10,927 nt of DNA from JAJPJX01 sp964568355 (lineage in GTDB: Bacteria > Acidobacteriota > Terriglobia > Bryobacterales > Bryobacteraceae): assembly GCA_964568355.1 (NCBI GenBank), contig CAZMRK010000399.1:1-10927 (forward strand), read 5' to 3'. The position numbers and the translations under genes are program-made. The notes beneath the pieces were generated by a model. That model worked only from the letters and a program-made list of their open reading frames with translations, was not told the origin of the DNA and ran no database searches. This document shows, piece by piece, positions 1 to 6,074 of this stretch (positions are counted from its first letter, which is position 1; every line of letters begins with the position of its first letter).

Positions 1-618
1 CCATTGCCGGTCCTTGGTCCGCTGGAAAACGCCCAGCACCATCTGGGTCAGGAACGGAGGCTGCGACCGGGTCAGGTAATATGTCCGGTTCGCGTTCAGA
101 ATCTTGCCGTACTCGCGGATCTCATAGAGGAAGTTATCGGCCAGGTCTTTAGCCAGCGCCACCTCGCCGTCGCGCAGCAATCCTACCTGGATGAAATAGC
201 TGTCCCATCCGTACATCTCGTTGAAGCGGCCGCCCGGCACCACGTACGGCCGCGGCAGGTAGAGCAGGCCGTGCTCCCCCAGGCCCGCCGGATTCTCCGG
301 CAGTCGCCGGATTTCGATGGCGCGCAGCGCGGCAGGCGTCATCTCCCGCTTCAGCCGGCCCTCCACCTGTCCGATATCGGCCGTGCGCGAGACGTACACC
401 GGCCACTTTCCATTGGGAAGCGGGTGAAACTTGGGATCTACGGCCGCCGACGCCAGGTCCGCGGGCGATCGCGTCAGCACCTTCCAGGTGGTCCGGATAT
501 AGTCGAGGATCGGCGCGGCTGACCGGCTCGCGCCAACTTGGGCGGCCGCCAGCCCCACCGCTATTGCAGCCAGCGGGAGGAGCCGCCGTGGGATGCCGCT
601 TTTGCGAAGCGCCCTCAA
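1..618 (-). CDS. treA: Secreted/periplasmic trehalase, GH37 family (N-terminal part, cut by window edge)
   Basis: The minus-strand frame stays open to the window edge and gives 206 residues. GH37 enzymes hydrolyse alpha,alpha-trehalose to two glucoses. The family signature PGGRFNEMYGWDSY is at about residues 128-141, and the second conserved block NANRTYYLTRSQPPF is at about 175-189, both as in TreA/TreF. The catalytic Asp and Glu would lie beyond the edge, so activity cannot be judged. I chose the TTG at 618 as start: a GGAG lies 8 nt upstream, and translation from it gives a clean signal peptide (basic RALRKSGIPRR, then LLPLAAIAVGLAAA, cleavage near AAA-Q). In-frame ATGs at 699 and 717 would add a long Asp/Gly-rich extension before the signal peptide and have no Shine-Dalgarno sequence; an in-frame TGA lies further upstream. 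The signal peptide points to the periplasmic (TreA-like) rather than cytoplasmic form. Family call is firm; the symbol is by analogy. Confidence 0.9.
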   Translation of the reverse strand, partial: MRALRKSGIPRRLLPLAAIAVGLAAAQVGASRSAAPILDYIRTTWKVLTRSPADLASAAVDPKFHPLPNGKWPVYVSRTADIGQVEGRLKREMTPAALRAIEIRRLPENPAGLGEHGLLYLPRPYVVPGGRFNEMYGWDSYFIQVGLLRDGEVALAKDLADNFLYEIREYGKILNANRTYYLTRSQPPFLTQMVLGVFQRTKDRQW

Positions 619-696
619 GGCCGAATCTCCACTGCCACACGCGTCGCCGCCGTCGCGCGGCCACTGGCCAGCATCATCGCGATCGTCATCCCAATC

Positions 697-732
697 CATC
701 CGCCGGTGAAAAATCATCCGCCGGTGAAAATC
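697..732. repeat. Two tandem copies of an 18-bp unit
   Basis: The 16-base core CATCCGCCGGTGAAAA occurs at 697-712 and again at 715-730, giving a period of 18 bp with only the last two bases of each unit differing. On the minus strand each copy contributes an ATG in frame with trehalase, encoding the repeated peptide FHRRM. It lies about 80-115 bp upstream of the preferred TTG start, so it is probably leader DNA. It may be a chance slippage duplication. Confidence 0.85.
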
Positions 733-920
733 AAGCCCAGCGCACCGGCGCTTCTTTTGTCATTCTCGGATGGGCGGAGTTATTGGGCAAGTGGCGCCTT
801 ATGAAGATTGAGCCGAAATCTACAGCGGGTGTTCCGGCCAGCCTGGCAGGATTAGCGCATGGACCCTCACCGGACATACGCTTTCTCTCCTGCCCCTGCC
901 GCCCGGCGCAATTTCCAGAA

Positions 921-940
921 CGTCGACGAGAGCGTCGACG
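921..940 (-). terminator. Perfect 8-bp stem hairpin downstream of MFS gene
   Basis: CGTCGACG, loop AGAG, CGTCGACG forms a perfect 8-bp stem with a 4-nt loop, beginning 20 bp after the MFS stop codon. There is no U-run after it on the minus strand (TTCTGG follows), so it is not a canonical intrinsic terminator. It could attenuate transcription, protect the mRNA 3' end or bind a dimeric protein. The arm is itself a palindrome, so the DNA can also be read as a direct repeat of one site. A weaker GCGC-TGAA-GCGC hairpin sits at 945-956. Confidence 0.35.
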
Positions 941-959
941 CTGCGCGCTGAAGCGCACG

Positions 960-2309
960 CTACGATACTTGGCGCTTATTGCCCTTGCTCTCAGCGAACC
1001 GCGCCAGCACCAGCAGCGCCGCCAGCAGCACACAGGAAGACAGCAGCGCCATCCCGATTTCGAAACCCCCGGTCGCCTCGCGCAGGCGGCCCATCACGTA
1101 AGGGCCGCAAAGCCCTCCCAGCGCGCCGGCCGAGGTAAGAATGGCGACATGCGACGAGCCGGAGCTGGATGGAGACGCGGTCACCAGCGCCCAAAAGCCG
1201 GGCGTCCCCGACGTCAGTCCGAGGGCGGCGAGGCACAGCGCGCCCATCGAAAGCCAAAGATTTTCGCCGAGCAGGACGCTCAGCCCCAGCCCGCATCCAA
1301 ACGTCATCATCGGTATCGCCGTGTGCCACCGGCGCTCCCCCGACTGGTCGGAGGAGAGACTCACCCAGGCTGCCGCAATCAGGGCGCCGATAAACGGCAT
1401 TGAGGCCATCGCGACCACCACGCTCGAAGGATAGCCGGACATCTTCCGAATCATCATCGGCAGCCACAGGTTGAATCCGTACACGCCCACATTGTCGAGG
1501 AACCAGATCGCCACCAGCGCCAGAAACGGGAGGTTGAAGAACGATCCCAAACGGTTCTTCTCCAACCTCGAAGGCGCCGTTCGCTCGCCGGCCAGCGTCT
1601 CTTCCAGCCAATTGCTTTCCGCTTCGGTGAGCCACCCGGCCTCGCGCGGCCGGTCTTTCAAAAACAGCATGGTGAGAATTCCCGCCGCCACGGACGGGAG
1701 CCCTTCCGCCAGAAAGATCCAGCGCCACCCTGGAATGCCCCACCAGCCTTGGCTGAGGAGCCAGCCCGAAACCGGCGCGCCGATGAGATTGGCGGCAGGC
1801 AGGCCAACCGCCAGGGCTCCGATCGCCCGCGCCCGATCCGCTTTGGGAAACCAGCGGCTCAGATAAAGCACGATCCCCGGAAAAAATCCCGCTTCCGCGA
1901 TTCCCAGGATCACCCGATACCCATAGAATTCGGCGACGCTCTGCATGGTGCCCATCAGCGCCGCGGCAGCACCCCAAACGATCAGCATCACGCCCAGCCA
2001 GAACCGCGCGCTTCTGCGCTCCACCAGCCGGGCGCCCGGAATCTCGAACAGCAGGTAGCCCCAAAAGAAAATTCCCGCCCCCAGACCATAGACGGAAGGG
2101 CTGAAACCAAGCTGCCGATTCATATCGATCGCGGCAAAGCTCAGATTCACGCGATCCAGGAAGCACAGAATAAACAGGATTGTGACGAATGGAAGAATGC
2201 GCCGTGTCAGTTTCGCTCTGACCGCGGACGCAATGGCTTGGGTTTGGAGCAGAGTGCTTTCGATAAGCAGGCATTCTACCGGTGCCGCTATCCGCCAGCA
2301 ATAGTGCAA
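960..2309 (-). CDS. MFS transporter, anion:cation symporter (ACS) type
   Basis: This is a 449-residue inner-membrane carrier, a usual length for the major facilitator superfamily, with about 12 hydrophobic segments. Family hallmarks are LDRVNLSFA (51-59) at the end of TM1, VYGLGAGIFFWGYLLFEIPG (73-92), GIAEAGFFPGIVLYLSRWFP (136-155) and GWRWIFLAEGLPSV (194-207), followed by the charged central loop (about 219-255). ACS members carry sugar acids, tartrate, phthalate or hydroxyphenylacetate with protons; the substrate here is not determinable. The start is uncertain. TTG at 2309 is the only ATG/GTG/TTG codon between the upstream TGA and TM1, and it has no Shine-Dalgarno sequence. The gene diverges from the receptor gene across 57 bp, which suggests shared control. 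The trehalase gene follows on the same strand after 341 bp. Confidence 0.9.
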   Translation of the reverse strand: MHYCWRIAAPVECLLIESTLLQTQAIASAVRAKLTRRILPFVTILFILCFLDRVNLSFAAIDMNRQLGFSPSVYGLGAGIFFWGYLLFEIPGARLVERRSARFWLGVMLIVWGAAAALMGTMQSVAEFYGYRVILGIAEAGFFPGIVLYLSRWFPKADRARAIGALAVGLPAANLIGAPVSGWLLSQGWWGIPGWRWIFLAEGLPSVAAGILTMLFLKDRPREAGWLTEAESNWLEETLAGERTAPSRLEKNRLGSFFNLPFLALVAIWFLDNVGVYGFNLWLPMMIRKMSGYPSSVVVAMASMPFIGALIAAAWVSLSSDQSGERRWHTAIPMMTFGCGLGLSVLLGENLWLSMGALCLAALGLTSGTPGFWALVTASPSSSGSSHVAILTSAGALGGLCGPYVMGRLREATGGFEIGMALLSSCVLLAALLVLARFAESKGNKRQVS

Positions 2310-2331
2310 AGTAACTAATCAGAAGTGGTTA

Positions 2332-2360
2332 TTGTCGCAAGTATCCTCGCTGGATAGAAT
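2332..2360 (+). promoter_or_regulatory. Sigma-70-like promoter of the TonB-dependent receptor gene
   Basis: TTGTCG at 2332-2337 (-35) and TAGAAT at 2355-2360 (-10) are separated by exactly 17 bp. Transcription would start about 7 nt after the -10 box, at 2366-2368, which is the GTG start codon itself. A 5-bp inverted repeat, TATCC-TCGCT-GGATA (2342-2356), overlaps the upstream edge of the -10 box and could be a small operator. The call rests on consensus match and spacing only. Confidence 0.55.
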
Positions 2361-2366
2361 TTCGCG

Positions 2367-5300
2367 GTGCACAAAAGCTTCTGGCCCCTCTTCCTGTGCG
2401 TGATTTTCGCAGTAAGTCTACCGGCACAGGATCCTACCGGCAATCTGGAAGGACGAGTTCTCGATCGCAATGGCGATCCGATCTCCGGCGCCAGCGCGAC
2501 GGTGCGCAACCTGCAAAACGGACACACCCGCTCGCAGCCTGCCGATGCCACCGGCTATTTCCGCTTCTCGCTGCTTCCGGTGGGCAGCTATTCTCTGACC
2601 ATCCGGGCCGCCCAGTTCGCCACCTACACCCAGGAGCCCATCGACATCCTGATCACCCAGACGGCGCGCCTGGAAGCCAAGCTCGAACTGGCCAGCCTGA
2701 CCCAGTCCGTCTCGGTCATCGGCGACGTCACCCCCGTCGATTCCGCTACCAACACGCTCGGTAAAACCGTGAGCGGGCGCGAGGTCGTCGATCTGCCCCT
2801 CAATGGCCGCAACTTCACGCAACTCGGTCTGCTGCAGACCGGCGTGGCGCCGATCTCTTCCGGGGTCCTCACCCAGGGCGGATCCATGCGCCAGGGCCAG
2901 GCATATGCCGTCAACGGCCAGCGTCCGGAATCAAATAACTACCTCCTGGATGGCGCTCAGAATGTGAACCGCGTCGACTCCGGTTTTGCCTTGAAGGTTC
3001 CCGTCGACGCCATCGCCGAGTTCCGCATCCTCACCCATACCGCACCCCCGGAATACGGCGGCTTTAGCGGCTCCACCACCAGCGTCGTCACCAAGAGCGG
3101 CACCAACCAGTTTCACGGCGCGTTATACGAGTTTCTGCGCAACGATTCCATGGATGCGCGCAACTTCTTCTCTGCCCGGATCGAGCCGCTCAAGCAGAAT
3201 CAGTTCGGGGGAACCCTCGGCGGACCCTTACAAAAAGATCGCTTGTTTTTCTTCGGCTACTACGAGGGATACCGCAACCGCCAGGGCATTACCCAATCGG
3301 CCTCCGTCCCGACTGCGGCGCAGCGCGCAGGCGATTTCTCGGGCCTGCCCGCGCCTCTCCGCGATTTCACGCAAGGCGGCGCCATCATTCCCGGAGGACA
3401 GATCTCCCCCAGCCAGTTCAATCCCGTCGCGGTCGCCATCTTGAACCGGTTCTACCCTTTGGGCAACACCACGCCTTCGGTCTACACGGCTACCGAGGTA
3501 GGGGAAAACGATCTCGATCAGGCGGGCGGCAAGCTGGACTTCAACCATTCCGAAAAGAGCCAGTCGTTTCTGCGCTATTCCTTCTCCACGGGGTACAACG
3601 TGAATCCCTTTTCCGTGCGCGGCTCGGCGCTGCCCGGCTTTCCCGTTCGCGACGACATCACCGGAAATTCAGCGGCACTCTCGAATACGCACGTCTTCTC
3701 CCCGACGCTCAGCAACTCCGCGCGGCTGGCGTTCCTCCGGTTTTCGTTCAATTTCGATCAGCGCATCAACCAGCCGACTCCCTCCGAGCTGGGCTTGGGA
3801 TACGAATCGTCATCGGCGGCCGGCGCCGGCACCCCCTTCTTCAATCTCAGCGGCTACTCGCCGGTCGGCGGAGCCATTACCGGTCCGCGCCTCACGGTGC
3901 AGAATACCTACGAATTCGAAGATAGCCTGTCCTGGTTTCACAACCGGCATTCGGTCAAATTTGGCGCCGGCTTCCGGAGGCTTCAGGTCAACGCCACCTA
4001 CGTGATCGCGCCGAACGCCTTCTTCGTCTACGCGGGCACGTATCCAACCAGCGACGCCTTTGCCAACTTCCTGCTGGGCAAGCCGGTCACCTTCTATCAG
4101 GGCGTCGGCGACTTCAGCCGCGGCCTTCGCAACTGGGGGACCGCGGCCTTTGCGCAGGATGAATGGCGCATCAACGACCGCCTCACCATCAACTATGGGC
4201 TGCGCTGGGAGATCATCAACCCTAACACCGAGGTCCGCAATCGCCTGAGCACGTTCGTACCCGGTCAGCAGTCCAAGGTCTTTCCGGATGCGCCTCGCGG
4301 CATTCTCGTCTCCGGCGACCCCGGAATCCCCGACGGCATCGCCCACACCAACTACAGGGCCCTCATGCCCCGCGTGGGCTTCGCCTTCGATCCGACCGGC
4401 AAAGGTCTCTGGTCCGTTCGCGCCTCCTACGGCATCTTCTATGACCCATTCTCGAACGGCGCGAATCTGGCCACCCAGGCGCCCATCAGCTCGGTACCGT
4501 GGGGAGAGTTCTTTCAGATCACCGGCACCAATGTGCCTTTCCTCAATCCCTATGCCAACTATCCACACCCGGCGCCGAACACTTTCCTGACGCCCACGAC
4601 GGCGGTTGTTCTGGACAGCGCGGCCAAGCCGCCATATGCGCAGGACTGGAACTTTTCCGTGCAGCGCGCTCTCCACAAGGACTATCTGCTCGAAGTGCGA
4701 TACGTGGGCACCAAGGGAACGCATCTCCCCCGGAACGTGGAGGGGAATCCTGCCGTGTACGGTCCGGGAGCAACGGCGGCGAATGCCGACCGCCGGCGGA
4801 TCTATGCCGATTGCCCGGCCACTCCGGACCCGTGCCGCCTGTCGACCGTGGCCATCCTGCAGTACATCACCAACTCCTCCTACCAGTCCGGGCAGATCAG
4901 CCTCTCTCATCGCTACGCAGCGGGATTCAGCTTCAACGTCTCCTACTGGTATTCGAAATCTCTCGACTATTTGTCCTCGGCAACTCTGGCCGGAGCCTCC
5001 TCGCAGACCCTGGCCGGCGAGAACGACCTGGCGCAGAACCCCTTCAATCTTCGCGCGGAGCGCGGCCCCTCCCTGTTTGACGCGACACATCGCTTCGTCG
5101 CCAGCGGAACCTGGGAGCTGCCGTTCGCCCGCAACAGCCGGGGGCTGGCCCGAACGCTGTTCCACGGCTGGCAGTTGAATACCATCATCACCACCAATTC
5201 GGGCACGCCTTTCACGGTCTACGACAGCGCGAACGTCTCGCTGCAACCCTCGGCGCCGCCCATCACCGGCTATTTCGCCAGCCGGCCGAATGCCGTCAGC

Positions 5301-5630
5301 AATGCCAATGCGGGACCGCACAAGCTGAACGAGTGGATGAGCGCTTCGGCATTCCGCCGCTTGAATCCGGTCACCGAAGCCGGCCAGTTCGGCAACCTGG
5401 GCCGCAACACCGTGCGCGGTCCGGGATTCGTAAATGTGGATGTTTCGGCCGTCAAGGACTTTCGTCTGGCCGAATCCGTGAAACTCCAGTTCCGGGCAGA
5501 AAGCTTCAACGTCGCCAACCATCCGAACTTCGGCCTGCCGGTCGCCGACATCGCCTCGGCCAACTTCGGCCGCATTCTGCAGGCCGGCCGCCCCCGGCTG
5601 ATGCAATTCGCGCTGAAGCTTCTTTTCTGA
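2367..5630 (+). CDS. TonB-dependent receptor-like outer-membrane protein with carboxypeptidase-regulatory-like domain
   Basis: This is a 1087-residue outer-membrane protein. A signal peptide (KSFWPLFLCVIFAVSLPA, cleavage near residue 20) is followed by a carboxypeptidase-regulatory-like beta-sandwich at about 25-110 (GRVLDRNGDPISGA, then TGYFRFSLLPVGSYSL). The plug-like region at about 130-250 carries VDLPLNGRNF (141-150), VNGQRPESNNYLLDG (182-196) and VVTKSGTNQFHG (240-251). The barrel begins near 253 (LYEFLRNDSMDARNFF) and includes NQFGGTLGGPLQKDRLFFFG (278-297). It ends in Phe (LKLLF), the usual recognition signal for outer-membrane assembly. This architecture is expanded in Acidobacteriota. 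I see no clear TonB box after the signal peptide. GTG at 2367 is the only start after an in-frame TAG at 2355-2357 and has no Shine-Dalgarno sequence. It is probably an uptake receptor for saccharides or peptides; ligand unknown. The divergent MFS gene may supply the inner-membrane step. Confidence 0.92.
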   Translation: MHKSFWPLFLCVIFAVSLPAQDPTGNLEGRVLDRNGDPISGASATVRNLQNGHTRSQPADATGYFRFSLLPVGSYSLTIRAAQFATYTQEPIDILITQTARLEAKLELASLTQSVSVIGDVTPVDSATNTLGKTVSGREVVDLPLNGRNFTQLGLLQTGVAPISSGVLTQGGSMRQGQAYAVNGQRPESNNYLLDGAQNVNRVDSGFALKVPVDAIAEFRILTHTAPPEYGGFSGSTTSVVTKSGTNQFHGALYEFLRNDSMDARNFFSARIEPLKQNQFGGTLGGPLQKDRLFFFGYYEGYRNRQGITQSASVPTAAQRAGDFSGLPAPLRDFTQGGAIIPGGQISPSQFNPVAVAILNRFYPLGNTTPSVYTATEVGENDLDQAGGKLDFNHSEKSQSFLRYSFSTGYNVNPFSVRGSALPGFPVRDDITGNSAALSNTHVFSPTLSNSARLAFLRFSFNFDQRINQPTPSELGLGYESSSAAGAGTPFFNLSGYSPVGGAITGPRLTVQNTYEFEDSLSWFHNRHSVKFGAGFRRLQVNATYVIAPNAFFVYAGTYPTSDAFANFLLGKPVTFYQGVGDFSRGLRNWGTAAFAQDEWRINDRLTINYGLRWEIINPNTEVRNRLSTFVPGQQSKVFPDAPRGILVSGDPGIPDGIAHTNYRALMPRVGFAFDPTGKGLWSVRASYGIFYDPFSNGANLATQAPISSVPWGEFFQITGTNVPFLNPYANYPHPAPNTFLTPTTAVVLDSAAKPPYAQDWNFSVQRALHKDYLLEVRYVGTKGTHLPRNVEGNPAVYGPGATAANADRRRIYADCPATPDPCRLSTVAILQYITNSSYQSGQISLSHRYAAGFSFNVSYWYSKSLDYLSSATLAGASSQTLAGENDLAQNPFNLRAERGPSLFDATHRFVASGTWELPFARNSRGLARTLFHGWQLNTIITTNSGTPFTVYDSANVSLQPSAPPITGYFASRPNAVSNANAGPHKLNEWMSASAFRRLNPVTEAGQFGNLGRNTVRGPGFVNVDVSAVKDFRLAESVKLQFRAESFNVANHPNFGLPVADIASANFGRILQAGRPRLMQFALKLLF

Positions 5631-5665
5631 GTGCCACACAAGCGCTTCCCGGCCGGTGTGACCGG

Positions 5666-5708
5666 GTAGAAGACATTCTACTACCTAAGGTGGTAGAATC
5701 TCTTCTAC
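5666..5708. promoter_or_regulatory. 43-bp nested palindrome, probable PadR operator
   Basis: Arms GTAGAAGA (5666-5673) and TCTTCTAC (5701-5708) are perfect reverse complements. Inside them ATTCTACTACC (5675-5685) faces GGTGGTAGAAT (5689-5699) with one mismatch, centred on TAA (5686-5688). Read another way, the site holds two copies of the dyad GTAGAA-N4-TTCTAC (5666-5681 and 5693-5708), 27 bp apart, around a central ACC-TAA-GGT dyad. It ends 8 bp before the padR start and covers the likely promoter, which fits autorepression by a dimeric PadR protein. Assignment to PadR is inferred from position and symmetry. Confidence 0.7.
5670..5699 (+). promoter_or_regulatory. Probable padR-permease operon promoter
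   Basis: TAGAAT at 5694-5699 is a good -10 box, identical to that of the receptor promoter. AAGACA at 5670-5675 with an 18-bp spacer is a mediocre -35. Transcription would begin near 5706, leaving a leader of about 11 nt. Both boxes lie inside the palindrome, so a bound repressor would block RNA polymerase. Confidence 0.4.
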
Positions 5709-5716
5709 CTGATCGG

Positions 5717-6064
5717 ATGCCCAAGAAGGAAGACCATCAAAACCGAATCGAGTTGTTGCAAGGGACGCTCGACATGCTGATCCTTCGCACGCTTCAATGG
5801 GGGCCGCAACACGGGCACGGCATTGGCCTTGCTATTCGGGCGGGATCTGACGAGTTGCTTCAGATCGAGCACGGTTCCCTATACCCCGCGCTGCACAGGT
5901 TGGAGAAGCAGGGCTGGCTTGCCTCGGAGTGGAAAATGACCGAGAACCGGCAGCGCGCCAAATACTACCGGCTGACTACCGCCGGAAAAAAGCACCTCGC
6001 GGCCGAGCGATCCCGGTGGGGCCAGTTCGTCGGCGCGATCGCGCGGATCATGGATCCGGTCTGA
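5717..6064 (+). CDS. PadR family transcriptional regulator
   Basis: A 115-residue single-domain winged-helix protein, typical of short PadR regulators, which bind DNA as dimers and usually repress. Family motifs run in order: LLQGTLDMLILRTL (13-26), HGHGIGLAI (32-40), GSLYPALHRLEKQGWL (53-68, recognition helix and start of the wing) and RAKYYRLTTAGKKHL (80-94). ATG at 5717 was chosen because homologues begin just before the ELLQGTLD block. The frame is open further upstream, but that part lies antisense or out of frame with the receptor gene and resembles no protein. There is no strong Shine-Dalgarno sequence. The permease gene begins 10 bp after the stop codon, so the two are almost surely co-transcribed. 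The palindrome just upstream suggests autoregulation. The inducer is unknown. Confidence 0.93.
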   Translation: MPKKEDHQNRIELLQGTLDMLILRTLQWGPQHGHGIGLAIRAGSDELLQIEHGSLYPALHRLEKQGWLASEWKMTENRQRAKYYRLTTAGKKHLAAERSRWGQFVGAIARIMDPV

Positions 6065-6068
6065 GAGG
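6063..6068 (+). promoter_or_regulatory. Ribosome binding site of the ADOP permease gene
   Basis: GAGAGG overlaps the last two bases of the padR stop codon and lies 6 nt before the ATG at 6075. It fixes that start and suggests translational coupling with padR. Confidence 0.75.
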
Positions 6069-6074
6069 CTCTTT

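Larger units (their letters stand above)
619..959. other. Non-coding gap between MFS permease and trehalase genes
   Basis: I see no credible gene in these 341 bases; short open frames on both strands have no recognisable protein features. The stretch follows the MFS stop codon and precedes the trehalase start, both on the minus strand. It holds a hairpin just after the MFS gene and an 18-bp tandem duplication near the trehalase start. A weak promoter-like pair for trehalase is TTGCCC, 17 bp, GAGAAT on the minus strand, about 140 bp before the TTG start. It matches the consensus too poorly to list as a separate promoter. Confidence 0.6.

Noticed and set aside
4..522. 172-codon plus-strand open frame at the left edge
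   Set aside because: It is antisense to the trehalase gene and has no recognisable protein features.
149..664. 171-codon minus-strand open frame
   Set aside because: It is out of frame with the trehalase reading, which carries clear GH37 signatures over the same bases; its translation is low-complexity Arg/Ala/Gly.
991..2301. 436-codon second minus-strand frame over the MFS gene
   Set aside because: It is a frame-shifted shadow: it lacks membrane segments, whereas the chosen frame has all the MFS motifs.
2310..2340. Minus-strand promoter for the MFS gene (TTGCGA, 17 bp, TAGTTA)
   Set aside because: The -10 match is poor, so it was not listed despite the convenient spacing.
3810..5639. 609-codon open frame on the minus strand, antisense to the receptor gene
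   Set aside because: It lies wholly opposite a strongly supported coding frame, is Arg/Gly/Ala-rich without family motifs, and is explained by high GC content.
5648..5666. Possible terminator after the receptor gene (CCCGG ... CCGGG)
   Set aside because: The stem is only 5 bp with a long loop, and there is no T-run after it.
5333..5716. Upstream extension of the padR reading frame
   Set aside because: The extension runs out of frame through the receptor gene, then through the palindromic promoter, and PadR proteins of this type start near the ATG at 5717.
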